NCBI GenBank assembly: GCA_026027325.1
Contig: JAMSLZ010000008.1
Location: forward strand, 434,001-498,000
DNA length: 64,000 nucleotides
Source of the DNA: Actinomucor elegans
Taxonomy: Eukaryota > Mucoromycota > Mucoromycetes > Mucorales > Mucoraceae
Direction of reading: 5' to 3'
The notes under the pieces were generated by a model. That model saw only the letters and a list, made by a program, of their open reading frames with translations, did not search any database and was not told the origin of the DNA. The position numbers and the translations under genes were made by a program. This document shows, one piece after another, positions 37,481 through 49,070 of the stretch (within the stretch, counting starts at the first letter, position 1; every line of letters starts with the position of its first letter).

Positions 37481-38564
37481 CGAATAGCTTTATCTACATC
37501 CTTTACCCGTGTGATTCTATATTACACATTTATTTAAAAAATATACCATTTATATTTACTGAAGCTATCATGAGAATAACATTATTTGGAAAGTTTCATT
37601 CTGTTATTTTACTCGCTAATATGAATTTTAGATATAAAATCATGTTGGCTCCCATCATAAAAAAAAAAAAAAAAATGTGCAAAAACGCGGCTATGTCCCA
37701 TTAAGCGCTTAATATGTAGCTGACGCCGCGGTTTATTTGATTTCTGTGTGAAACCAACTTAGGCTATATTAGCTTTTATACAAAAAAAAATAAAATAAAA
37801 CGCTACTGTATACTTGAAACTTGAATTGACTTGATGATTATGTTTCTAAAATACCCTTAATACCATCAAAAGATGATAGAGATATTCTATTTATCACCAT
37901 GTCCATCACCATGAAATTCCCTCGGTTTTCGCTCCCTTTCAGAAATTTATATAATTATGCTTGGGACTCTTAACAAGTAGTAATTTAGAACTTCTTTTTA
38001 GTGGCGCTACTGAAATTGTGTTTTAACAACGTTGGTGCGGGATTTAATATTCATGATGAAATAAAGGTCATTTGAGATTTCTCCTACTTATTTTTTTGTA
38101 CTTTTTAGGAATCTATTCATACCTCACGTATTTTATAATATAAAAAATATAGGGGTAACTGTTAACAATGGTATGGTCTACAGTATCTATAAATTTATGA
38201 AAAATTGATATTTATTGAGAAATATTTTACGAATTAAACATCGCTGAGTGGTGAAAGCAGATGAATGAAATAGTGGTATCTACAATGTTAATTGAGCAGG
38301 CTTCAAAAATATTGCTTTCGTTTCCAAGGTAACACCCCTCAATCTATTTTTTTTTTTTTTTTCAGAAATCAAACTATTTTTAACAATTTATATCGCTTGA
38401 CTGATTCTTGTTCACTATCGCATCCGATTATATATTAGTGCATTTTTAACATAAAAAATTATATCTGTCAGAACTATCCATTGGTAGAAGTACAATGGGT
38501 GCACATTAAGGGATAATAATAAATTCCATACACTTTATGTGGAATCTCTTTAGTAATTAATTGG

Positions 38565-38635
38565 TAGACCTATTCATCACATCAGGTTAGTAATTTCTGC
38601 TCAGAATGAGCTACCACGCCTATCGAAGCCTTTGA
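38565..38635 (-). repeat. Partial reverse copy of the ~175-bp repeat core
   Basis: The minus strand reads GTGGTAGCTCATTCTGAGC, AGAAATTACTAACCTGATG, matching the first half of the repeat core. Confidence 0.55.
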
Positions 38636-39002
38636 TTAACTGTGATATAATGAATGAATTTAATTAATCAATAACTAACTGTGAACTATATGTAGTTTAT
38701 ATATGCTAGATTCAATAGTTAATATGTATAAATAGATCGCTCAAAAGATTCAGGTCCAAGTAATTTTTTTTTTTCAGTAAATATACATTCATACAGTTGT
38801 CTGTTCCATGACATTATAGCTGACTTAATATCATATAGTATCATATATATGAGCAAGTACACATACAATGCAATGATGTAATAATGCAGTAACATAATAC
38901 GATCTTTTCTTGATGTAATGCATTGTTACTGCCAGCTGATTTATATATACATTAGTGACAATAGAAAAATAGAGTATAAAGGTTTCAATCATCTTTCCAA
39001 TA

Positions 39003-40523
39003 TCATTCCAATTGCAAGTGAAATGGAATGACTTGATCCGCCAAGTATTTACAGATATTTTCGATGAGCGAAGATGTACTTTTTGTGATGTCTACTTCAT
39101 AATCAATATCTAAGAAATCAGGCTCGGTTGATCCAACGTCTGTTGTATTAATCACGGATATCAGTTTGATCTTTAGTTTCGTCGTTGGGAAATAAGGATC
39201 CATATTAACTGGATAGAAAAAAAAATTAGATCAAATGCGAACTGGAATGGTTATTTTACGTACAATGGCAAATCATAGGCGCGTAAGGCTTTGGTTTACA
39301 AAGCTTAACGTTAATTTCGTTGTATGCATTGAACTCTACAAGTTTGTTTTGCTTCAATTGATTGAATTTGTGCCACGTTGATGACTGTTCTGGTATGTAA
39401 AAAGTCAAATATAATGAGAATGATTTAAAGTTTTCTGCATCATACTGAAGAATATGACTAATGTCTCATTAGTTATTGTTTGCCTCAAATACACAATTTT
39501 AGGCTTACTGCTGATATTTCTTTAACCAAGCTGTCATGAATTTCTTTCTCAGCTCTTGATTCGTAGAATCGCTATGTTCGGCTTTTGTCTTTCTTACAGC
39601 AGGCGCATTATTGCTAAATTCGCCAGTAGTGTCGTGTGTCAACTTTTTGATCTTGACAGGTGATTCAAAATCAGAACCGCTGTCTTGTTCTTTGAGGTGG
39701 TTATTTAGCTTGGCTACCTTGTCATTATATCTGCGGGTATTATAGTCAATTATATCCTCATCTACTGTTTCTTTCTTCCTTTTTTCTCCACGCTCAAACA
39801 GACCACCCCACTTTCTCTTTTGGCTTTTCTTCTCTTCAATATCATTCCAAATGATCGCCTCCTCCAGCATTCGTATCTCATCGTTTTTATGCTTTTCTTT
39901 GTCTTTTTGCTGATTAATAGCTTCATCATCCTCTCTACGCTTGCCCTTGTCCACATTTTCAAACATAAAATCGTCATAATCTTCATCCATCGTAGACTGT
40001 TTTTCACTAGAGGGATCATCGCTAAAGGCGGGCCATTTCCTATGTGATGACTAAACAAGACGCGTCAAATGTGCGTATTCTTACCAATCCCATTGAACTT
40101 ACTCGTTTCACCAAGGAAAGTAAACGTGCAAACCAGTCGCGTAAACAGTATTCGTTAGTGATACTCCAATTCTTTGGTAATAATTCTGATAGGTTATTTA
40201 TCTCGAATACGTCTAATAGTGAGGAAGGCTTTCGAAAGAGTATGTCCGGAGGAAAGCTATAGTCTGTCGAATCGAATATTACTTGGCCTATAAGATAGTA
40301 TACTCAATAGCCGATATAAATTTATTATGGATTTCTCTTTACAGTCAATGACTTTGTTAGATCCTAATTCAATCTGAATGTCAAAGCGATCCTTGATAAA
40401 TGGTTCTTCAGTACCGAAATTGTAATGTGATGTGGACTTTTTAGTGACATGAACGGATTCTAGTGCGTTTACGTTTCTAATGAGTTTGCCAATGAGCTTG
40501 GTCATGTCATTTTTATTATTCAT
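39003..40523 (-). CDS. BRE/BABAM2 (BRCC45)-like protein
   Basis: Exons read leftward: 40523-40343, 40287-40103, 40050-39509, 39457-39264, 39208-39003; 435 residues. The upstream extension uses TTG, so the ATG at 40523 is taken. Residues about 40-120 resemble the first UEV-like domain of BRE: DRFDIQIELG, VIFDSTDYSFPPDILFRKP, LSELLPKNWSITNEYCLRDW. The C-terminal ~130 residues resemble the second: AENFKSFSLYLTFYIPEQ...NMDPYFPTTKLKIKLISV...ENICKYLADQVIPFHLQLE. Between them lies a lysine/glutamate-rich stretch of about 180 residues absent from human BRE. BRE is a scaffold of the BRISC and BRCA1-A deubiquitinase complexes with BRCC36. Assignment rests on motif order and is less certain than for neighbours. 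It starts only 69 bp after the stop of the DUF202 gene. Confidence 0.62.
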
Positions 40524-40592
40524 CGGGGGTATTATGTGAAAAGAAGCCACTACTATTACTACTGCGCAGATGCAAACTTTTATGTGTGACAA

Positions 40593-40879
40593 TCAGCTTT
40601 TTATTGTCTCTACCAACATGACAGTAAACATGCCTACAAATAAAAACAGTATACAAAAAGAAGCCCAAGTCACCACACCTCTACTTGCGGGAAAATTGCC
40701 GTGCTGCAAGGCCCATTGAGCATGGAAATAGCGTACATTACCGAAATACAAAAATAGGATACTCGCCATGACAAAAACAAGCCCTAGTGCTCTGCCTATT
40801 CTTTTATGATGTGCACCTGATATGTGATAAACCTGTATAATGCCTATATGTATATGCACGCATTGCATTTTAAGTATTC

Positions 40880-40914
<35 letters not shown>

Positions 40915-41321
40915 GCCCTTAAACTGATCGCCGTTTCTTACCTATACCAAGTGTAATTAAAGATAGTGATGTTCTGAACCATGCTAGGTATGTTCTTTCG
41001 TTTGCTAACACATGGACAATAAATATTAAATCATTAAATCCATGGTGGCTTACCCAAGTGATCTCTGGCTGTATTTCCTTTGTTTTCCAATACCACAGCA
41101 AAAGAATATTTAGCGTAGAGTTCTTCAAGATCAGTCAACCAAGATGATGAATAGCTGTGCTTATCTTCATCCTCATCTCCAACCACGGTCTTTGCATCTT
41201 GTTGCTGGCTCATACGTCTTATTTCAGATATACAAGATTGATTTCGATTATGATAGACATAATAGGCACTATCACAGCTATGATTGCGGCGGTGTAGTTG
41301 ATTAGTTTGTATTTGAATCAT
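40593..41321 (-). CDS. DUF202 / VTC1-like membrane protein
   Basis: Exons read leftward: 41321-41054, 41004-40942, 40843-40593; 193 residues if the first ATG is used (an internal ATG at 41213, MSQQQDAK, is an alternative start). Exon 2 codes the hallmark ANERTYLAWFRTSLSLITLG of DUF202 domains, followed by three hydrophobic segments (the first shared with LITLGIGIIQVYHI, then ALGLVFVMASILFLYF and WASFCILFLFVGMFTVML). The same fold forms the membrane part of VTC polyphosphate polymerase subunits, but no SPX or catalytic domain is present, so the function is open. The second intron carries a run of 30 T (plus strand, 40884-40913), close to its acceptor side. Confidence 0.87.
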
Positions 41322-41855
41322 TACAAAAGAAATAAAAAGATGATTGAAATTGAAATCTCATGTAATTTATCATGTAAACCCCCTTTCATTAGTATTATAG
41401 TCTAATATCTACAACTCCTTTTTCAATCGCACATAGTAGAAATAAAACTCCTAGTAAGCATTGTTTGTCATCATTATATCTGGCTCTCCTATTTAGTGAT
41501 AAGCTTCAAGCCCAATAGTTATATATCGTCATGTACAAAGAGGTTCTCAGTTATATGCAAATTTATGTATATACTAAAAGATGCGTTCAAATTATTTATC
41601 CTGTTCAATTCAATACTGACTGGTGACTTTGAATGAAACGATGGTACTTTTTGATTAAGGTATTCCCATACCAACAAATAAACAGGCAGAAGTTTCAAAA
41701 GAAAAGCATCTCATTGGCTCAAATTAACTAACTTCTCACCATGCAACTTTGCATGATTGTTTCTTGTGAGAAAAAAAAAGGCCTTTTCATCTTGAGCTTA
41801 TTGTTCTTCTTTACTGTTCTTCTTTATCGTTTTTTATTACAATACGCGCTTAACT
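41322..41855. other. Divergent promoter region
   Basis: About 530 bp between the DUF202 gene (minus) and the small protein gene (plus). Holds an A run at 41771-41780 and pyrimidine-rich sequence (CTTCTTTACTGTTCTTCTTT) just before the plus-strand start. No gene seen. Confidence 0.6.
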
Positions 41856-42231
41856 ATGAACGAAACCAATCGTTTCCATCCCGATATTGAGCAAAATACA
41901 ATGTATGAAGAGAGGTTAAAGACTAAAAATATTCGATCCATGCCTGTGGGTAATGAAAGATTAGCAGCACTTCGCGATTTAGGTGCTACATTTACTGAAG
42001 GGCAACATAGAACTACAAAGATAGCCACACCTAGTGGTACGCCTAGGCTACCTACATTTGTAGATGCCAGTCAAATAGAGGTTAGTTTCATTTGCTGTGC
42101 GATATGCAATTTGTATTAATTTGATTTTATAGCAATTACTCGAACAAAAGAAAGCTTCTTATCCTAGTCCTTTTACGGCTTCAATGACGACAAACCGTGA
42201 AGGGTTTGGAAGATACGGTGAATGGCGCTAG
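41856..42231 (+). CDS. Unrecognised small protein (107 aa)
   Basis: Two exons, 41856-42080 and 42133-42231, with a 52-bp GT...AG intron; ATG at 41856. I do not recognise the family. The protein is hydrophilic, with no signal peptide or membrane segment; it begins MNETNRFHPDIEQNTMYEER, contains NERLAALRDLGATF and ends GFGRYGEWR. The well-formed intron, the pyrimidine-rich leader and codon use like that of neighbours argue that it is a real gene rather than a chance frame. Confidence 0.65.
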
Positions 42232-42544
42232 TGATTATTCCAGGTTGTGCGCACCCATGCGCTTTTCGTTCTTACCCTTTTATCAATAAATTTGCCATTT
42301 TTTGTGTTATAATGAATTGCAATGTCTTTTTTATCGGCCAATACTTAGTTTATAGTTAGTTTTGATCGAGCAGTGTTGGATTTGCAACTGAGAAAGCTGC
42401 CATATATCGAGAAAAAAAAAGGGATTGAACACGGCGAATAGTATAATTTTAATGCCAACTTTTAATTCGGGCAAGACAACTATAGTTTATCCGAAGCTTT
42501 TTAGCTGAAAAACGAATCCCATACATCTACTCTTTAATTAAAAG

Positions 42545-43415
42545 CCTTCACAAATGTAGCTACTCGTTTTGAGTAGGAACTAGATTGTCAGACGCGACAT
42601 CAAGTCGAGATTAGTTGAGAAACCTATAGACCATTAAAATTAGCTTACGTAAAATAACTAAAATTCATAAGGAATCATTAAAAGATAGAACATATTTATA
42701 GCATTGGTACTGAAATTAAGTTTTTTTCTTTGTGTATGAAAAAACCCTTCTCGAGAAAGGGTTACTATTTTGATGCAACATTAGACCAAGATCGGCAGAG
42801 AGATCTAGTTTCCATCAAATGTATTAAGTAATTATACAAACATTCATAAATGTCTAGTATACCCATTCCAACCAAATAATGACTGCAATAAATTCCGCAA
42901 TTTATTTGGGACAGGTGCTACTCATAGGATGCGATATTAAATCGAGATCGCTTATTGAATGGGAAGATGTTAAAAACAGGGTCGTATAACCATTTAATGA
43001 TGTATGTATTTAACTTTGATAAAAAAACTGTATACTCATGCGCTGACGCTTATTTTTTTGTTTTTTTTGTTTGATTTATTTAAATATATAGTTTCCATCA
43101 GCGTCTGTTCCTCGATTCTTTTCCCATTATCAACTAGCTCATATTTGCTACGTGTGTATAAGCTTTGTAATTTTAATACGTTGTGGAGATCTGGCATATC
43201 CTGTAACAAGGCTCTAGTAAAGGAAAAAGACAAAAAAACACACTTAGCATCTGGTTAATGAAAGCAGCCAAAAAATAACGTGTAAAACTCATTTAATTTA
43301 GAAAAAATGTACAACTAGTCCTAACCATTCATGAAATGCAGCCACTTATTTTGAACATGGATTATCAGTTAGGTGCGATATTAGACCGAGATTGGTCAAA
43401 TTGTCACTCTCTTAC
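42545..43415 (+). repeat. Degenerate ~175-bp tandem repeat, cluster C
   Basis: The G(A/G)(T/C)GCRA word occurs at 42591, 42772 and 42928 (spacings 181 and 156 bp), each followed by a GAGAT or AAGATC block; a fourth, well-preserved copy lies at 43331-43415 (TTTTGAACATGGATTATC, then GTGCGATATTAGACCGAGA), 444 bp on. A 21-nt perfect hairpin (AACCCTT-CTCGAGA-AAGGGTT, 42743-42763) sits just before the second unit. Confidence 0.7.
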
Positions 43416-45928
43416 TGAATTTTGAAGGTCCAATTTAGAAAAAAAAAATCAGAATAAAACAAGCGCTAAGGACATCAGGGATTAATAAGTATTAAATCAT
43501 ATTTAATTTTCTTCTGATTAATATGTATTTTATAGAAAAATAAGACAAGTTTTCTCCAGAGAGTGAAAAAGCATATTTGTTAAAGTTTTGTATTGTTTTT
43601 TTTTACGTGATTATATATCTATATAAAGATTCCAATCGAAACAAGCGCTTTTCGTTCTACCTACATCGAATAAATCGAAGATATATCCTGGTGCATATGT
43701 GATACAGGTACAACTCTTTGATTTTAAGGATCTTGTCTTGCTGGTTCCATCAGCAGTTGGTTAATTAATAATTCAATACTTGGTATCCAATGAAAACAGC
43801 GTTACTATTGTTAATCGATGGTAGTGATCCTTCCCGATCAAGTATTTTGACAAAGAACCGTCTGTTTCAAAATCTACCTACATCAAGTTCTTTATCCGAC
43901 AAAGCATTCGCCCAGTTTTTACACCTACTGCTTGATCCCATTTTGGAGAACACTACTCCAATGTTCACAGAAATATGTTGGCCTACTATTGATCCGTTTA
44001 TCTATCTACCTGCAACTCATACAAACCTACATAATTGCCTCTTCAAATGGTACATAGACTGAATGCCTGGTAAGCCTCGCACAAGAGAGACTATGCCTCT
44101 CATTTTGATATATATAGATGTGACACTATCCCAATTTTTCTATGAGATGAACTATTACCACCTGCTCCACTCATTGCCCACCATATTAATGGTATAATTA
44201 CGTTGCTACCCTTCAAACCCTTTCAATTGCTACTACTGATCAGAATTACTCATGCTATTCTGATATATCAAATGAAATGTCAAACTTACTGGTGTCTTTT
44301 CTCCCGCCGATAACCCCAGAACTTGATGGTACGGTTTAATCCCTCGTTTTTCCATTAACAGTATGTCTGAGATATCTTGAGAAATACTCGTTCATTTCTC
44401 TTATTATTACATGCTGGAAACTCTTCTCTATTCAATAGTATATATACAATAATAGCTCTTATAAAGTCCAGTTGTTTTTTATATGCACCAACTTTCAAGA
44501 AGAGCGAAAAGGTGGTGACAAAAATCGAATGCAAAGCTCTTGTCGACAACAAAAATATTTAAAGTGAAGGCGGTATAGCATCGCTTCAGTCCCTGGTGGT
44601 ATTAGATAGTTTAGAAGCAAAAAATTATTATCTAACTTTATAGGTTATAGCTCAGTGTATGTGGCGACTTAGCTAATACCATAAGCAGCATAGGAATATG
44701 ACGGTATTGTCTACTAGAATCTTTTCATCACAAACCAAACAGATATTGGATGCTACATCTATTCAATATATATGTCCCCTTAAGGCTTTCAATTTTCGAT
44801 AAAAATCGACTTTGTAACTTGTAAGCATATCACTCCCTTCTTTTTCATGAGCGCCATATGATCGTCTGTAAACAACATTTCAAGTCTAGAATTTTAGTAT
44901 ACTGCATATCGTATTAAAGGTCGTTTTTTGTTATCAATACTATTAGCGTTAGCGGCGGCGTAATTGTTTATACAGCACACTTTTTGATAAGTAAACTATG
45001 AAAGTATATTGCCTGCCTAGAAAAGCCATGGTTTTCTCTTTATTACACAAAGTATCTGCATTTCAGTAGAATACATGTCTTGAATAGGATACAAAATGAT
45101 TTGTATTTACATATGATTGCAAAGTCTGAAACCAAAACGTGCAACTCTTGTGTCACACCTTTTTGCATGAACGTACGGGTGATATCCCCATCTAGACATG
45201 TACATACCGCAGTAATCATCATCAGAAAAGTAACGCACAGAAGTAGCTGGCTTATTCGCGGCTGATTGATTTTTTACTAAATACTAGACATACACCAGAA
45301 CATTGATCTTTATTGAGTCTTTCCTCATCATGAAATATCACAGAAAAAACCTATTTTATTATGTAATAACAAGATATATGAAAAAAAAGGGTATTGCATG
45401 TCTAACTGTTATAAAGGGAATGATGCACTCAGACTATTATTTTTTCTATGAATATTAGATGTAATCATATTTAAGTCATCTAGTATAAAGATGTATAATA
45501 GTTTCATCATCGTGCGTGGAAGGGGGGGCAAACATAACAAAATTGAAGCTCCAATAAGCAAAATCCCAGTGAAGAAATACCGACACATCTCGCCCTCAGA
45601 TGGTGGTATGAATAAAGTAATAGTCTTGATATAAAGAGATAACAGGTTGCAAACGACGAAAAAAGATAGCCATCCACCGAGCTTCCCCAGGACGCTGGCC
45701 TTTATATATATAAAAAAAAAGACAACTCAAAGCGGCACTGTCCTGTCGGGAGAGAATAGAGGTATATAGTTATAAAATAAATGTGGGGGAGGGGAGTGTG
45801 TAAAAGAGTAAGTGGAAGAGAGGGCGCCGCTGCAGCGCACTGTTATTGGGATCAAGCAACAATTACTACGTACCGAAAAGAAATAGCCAAGACGAACGCA
45901 ACACTGTCTGTGGCGTGTACGATTTGAC

Positions 45929-46120
45929 TCAAATAAGACCAGAGCTAGGCCTACCCATGAAGAGCAAAGCGTCGCTTGAGACTGTACCTAATGGAGCTTC
46001 AACCTGTGGGGAAGGGGAAGTAAAATGGAAAGAATAATGAATAAAAAGAAGAGTGATGAAAAAACAGATAGCAGCTACACTGTATTTTATAGCTTTTTTT
46101 TGAGTGATGATTGCCGTCAT
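45929..46120 (-). other. Short open frame with a signal-anchor-like segment, unproven
   Basis: Minus-strand ATG at 46120 opens a 63-codon frame beginning MTAIITQKKAIKYSVAAICF and continuing with FITLLFIHYSF: two lysines then about 20 hydrophobic residues, as in a type II membrane anchor, followed by a Ser/Pro-rich stalk. No downstream exon could be fixed and the frame ends at once, so it may be a gene start, a fragment or chance. Confidence 0.25.
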
Positions 46121-46454
46121 TGGGCAAATGGTCTGTTGATAAATTCTCAGGACAATACGGGTTAAGCTATATATTTCTGAAAATGCATAGAGCACCTTAT
46201 GCTGACTTTAGAGTATTTACTTTTAAAAAGTTAAATAAAGGTGAAAGTGTCAAACAACTCCAAATATATAGTAGTACTTTATCTTTTAGAGACTACTCTC
46301 TTATTTGATTTCTTGCAAACCCTATGCCATTGCATAGGCAGCCTCATTTCTACGCATCTCTTATTTTATGTTCTTTATTTTTCTATACAAATTCTAGTGT
46401 CTGCGTTTCGGAATTTCAAATCTAACCTAACCTTTGAAATTGATACTGTACAAA

Positions 46455-46545
46455 TAGATCTAGTACGATCTCGGTCAATCTTGGTAAAAAGACATAACAG
46501 ATCATAAAATCATATTCAGAATGAGCAGATTTATCTGGTTAAAAT
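46455..46545 (-). repeat. Single reverse copy of the ~175-bp repeat core
   Basis: The minus strand reads AAATCTGCTCATTCTGAAT, ATGATTTTATGATCTG, then ACCAAGATTGACCGAGATCG and GATCTATT. Diverged but with the family word order. Confidence 0.55.
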
Positions 46546-47508
46546 CCAGTTCGTACACAATGTACAAAGAGCCTTCTTTGCATTCGTTAACTGATGATTA
46601 AATTTATTTGGATTAGATGATTAAATGGTTATTTTTACTATAGAAGTTAATCGGACATGGGATGAAAAAAAATAGAAGTGCACCTACAATAAGGGCAAGG
46701 CTACTGCATATAAGAAGCTATACATATAGAAAACGTTACATACACTTGCCAATTACGCATTTTCAGGAACCAGGTCCCGTTTTAGTCTTTATGTTTAATG
46801 GCACTATTATTTCAGAGCGTTTGTGTCTATATATGACTATATAGTCTTGATGTTCGAACGTATATATTAATTTGGTAGTGACTATTTCAATCGTTTTCCA
46901 GAGAAAGATGATGGCACTGCACTTATACTATAGTATTTGATATTAACAACACGCTATTGAAGCGCTTATTGAAAAAATAAAACAAATAAAATGCGCCACT
47001 GGCCCTGAATGATAAAATAGATGTAAAAGCTTGAATTACAATAGGCTAGATATTCTTTTTAGGTCAATACAATACTCGACCGCATCTCAATAGTTTAGAG
47101 CCTCCAAAGAGCCAAGGCCACCTATGCATAATCTATTCAGACTGGCTTGTCCTTATGCTGTCATTTTTTAAAAAGGGATTGAATTGATTGGTTATCGGCG
47201 ATGAACAATCATTACATAACTATGACTATGTAGACTCTTATTACTCTTAATTACTTCTTGTTTAATACTGTCAAAACGCGATCTATAGTGCTCAAATTGC
47301 AATAGGCTTACCAATATACTGTAATCGTGTAATTGTTTTTCCATCAAATGAGGATTAGCCGTGAGAATATAGGAAAATGGATTATCCCGGCACAAAATCT
47401 TTCCATAAGAAGGGGGAAACCAATGATAAGATAAATTCTCTTTTCTTCTTCATATGACAATACACTTTTCTTTCTTTCTTGTATCAGGCACCTTACACTC
47501 AACAAGAT

Positions 47509-49070
47509 ATGCTTCGAACAACTAGAACAACAACCACTTTAAAGTCGATAGCTAGATCTACACGACTTTGCAACCAAAGAACAGTTACGAGATTACCACT
47601 CGTGATCACCAATAAACGATTTCAGTCCTCATTAGCTGCAAACAGTTCATTAGAGCAAGAACAAACATATCAGCAGCAACCAACTTTTGTAAATAACAAT
47701 AATAGCATACCTTTTAATGGTAAGTTTTTTTTTTCCATGTATCTATCACAGTAAAACTTATGAGTATTCTTGTAGTATCTCCAATTCGTCGTTATGATGA
47801 AATAACAAGTAAAGGACCAGTTCGATCAGACCCTGATCAAAGAAAGGTGATAGAGAAGCTAGATAATCTGTGGTATGAGCTTCGAGAATACAAACCCAAA
47901 GTATTCAAAGAACAAGGCAAATCAAGATCTGTAAGGGTACCCCGTCGTTTTTTATTGAAGCATTGGACTAACTTGGTTTGATAGTGGGGCAGATGGTTTG
48001 GCTACGGAAATGGGGAACAAAACTTGATACCCATTGACCCCAATATTCCCAAATCTTTGTATGTTTACGGTAATGTGGGCACTGGTAAAACCATGGTTAT
48101 GGATTTGTTCTTTGATACTTTGGCTATCACGCGTAAAAGAAGAGTTCATTTTCATGCTTTCATGCTGGATGTACACCAACGTATCCATCAAATCAAAACC
48201 AAGTTCCCTGCTTTAGCTGATCCTCTAGCGCCTATTGCCGATGATCTAGTCAAAGATGCATACGTGCTTTGCTTTGATGAATTCCAAGTGACTGATATTG
48301 CTGATGCTATGATCTTGCGAGGTTTGTTTGAAGAGCTATTTCGACGTGGCGTCGTCTTAGTCACTACATCGAACCGACATCCTACTGAGCTGTACAAGAA
48401 TGGTATCCAACGTGCTTCATTTTTGCCCTGTATTGATTTGCTGATGAACCGATGTGAGGTCTTGTGTTTAGACTCGGGCACCGATTATCGTAAAGTAGAA
48501 CGAGCACAATCCCACGTCTTCTTCCATCCCTTGAATCATGAAACACAACAGAAGATAGACAAGATAACCAAGACTTTGACACGCGGCAAAACCATGACAC
48601 CTAAAGATTTGAACTTTTTGTCGCGTACATTGACTATTCCTCAACAAGTAGACGGCGTAGCCAAAATGCGATTTGCTGATGTCTGCGCTCAGCCCCTCAG
48701 TGCAGCAGATTATTTGGAAATCGTCAAGAACTTTCATACAGTGATACTGACGGATATTCCTCGAATGACCATGAAACATCGTGCAGAAGCACGTCGCTTT
48801 ATTACTTTTATTGACGCCATGTATGAGTCTCAAGTTACATTGATAGCCAGTGCAGAAAACAATATTATGGACATCTTTAATGCAGAGGAAGGAAAAGAGC
48901 AAATGCAAGAAGAGATGAGAGCCATGATGGATTCCTTGGATGTATCGGATATCTCATCACCATTATTTACAGGTCAGGAAGAAGCTTTTGCATTTCAAAG
49001 AGCTTTATCTAGATTAATACAAATGCAGAGTACAGAATGGGTCCGTGATGATGTGAAAAAATTAGAATAA
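47509..49070 (+). CDS. AFG1: Mitochondrial AAA-type ATPase AFG1 (LACE1/AFG1L)
   Basis: Exons 47509-47719, 47776-47930 and 47985-49070 join to 483 residues. The frame extends upstream only with a TTG, so the ATG at 47509 is used. The N-terminus (MLRTTRTTTTLKSIARSTRL) is Arg/Thr/Ser-rich without acidic residues, a mitochondrial targeting pattern. Then the AFG1 region SPIRRYDEITSKGPVRSD, Walker A GNVGTGKT (about 151-158), RVHFHAFMLDVHQRIH, Walker B VLCFDEFQVTDIADAMIL (Asp about 220, Glu about 221) and RGVVLVTTSNRHPTELYKNG. Afg1 acts in the mitochondrion in turnover of cytochrome oxidase subunits and protein quality control. Length is normal for the family. Confidence 0.94.

Larger units (their letters stand above)
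35292..39002. other. Long gene-free region
   Basis: About 3.7 kb. Contains a (TA)n run near 35427-35445, copies of the ~175-bp repeat core at about 35805-35895 (plus) and 38565-38635 (minus), an A run at 37660-37676 and a T run near 38347-38362. Between 36580 and 37480 the three forward frames show broken protein-like pieces that may be a decayed gene. No intact gene is supported. Confidence 0.6.
42232..47508. other. Longest gene-free region in the window
   Basis: About 5.3 kb. It begins with cluster C of the ~175-bp repeat (42545-43415), then AT-rich DNA with short motif-less frames (43004-43258, 43790-44062, 44377-44562, 45080-45265), a locally GC- and purine-rich island at about 45640-46020, a reverse copy of the repeat core at 46455-46545, and finally the AFG1 upstream region. 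No gene is firmly supported. Confidence 0.6.

Noticed and set aside
43790..44062. 90-codon plus-strand frame starting with ATG
   Set aside because: No recognisable family and no convincing splice continuation; kept only as a note.
45846..46037. Plus-strand frame of 63 codons in the GC-rich island
   Set aside because: Opens with TTG, no motif, antisense to the signal-anchor frame.
47192..47440. Open minus-strand frame containing HLMEKQLHDYSILVSLLQ, upstream of AFG1
   Set aside because: About 80 codons with no ATG for the first part, no motif and no splice partner; may be a fragment but cannot be supported.
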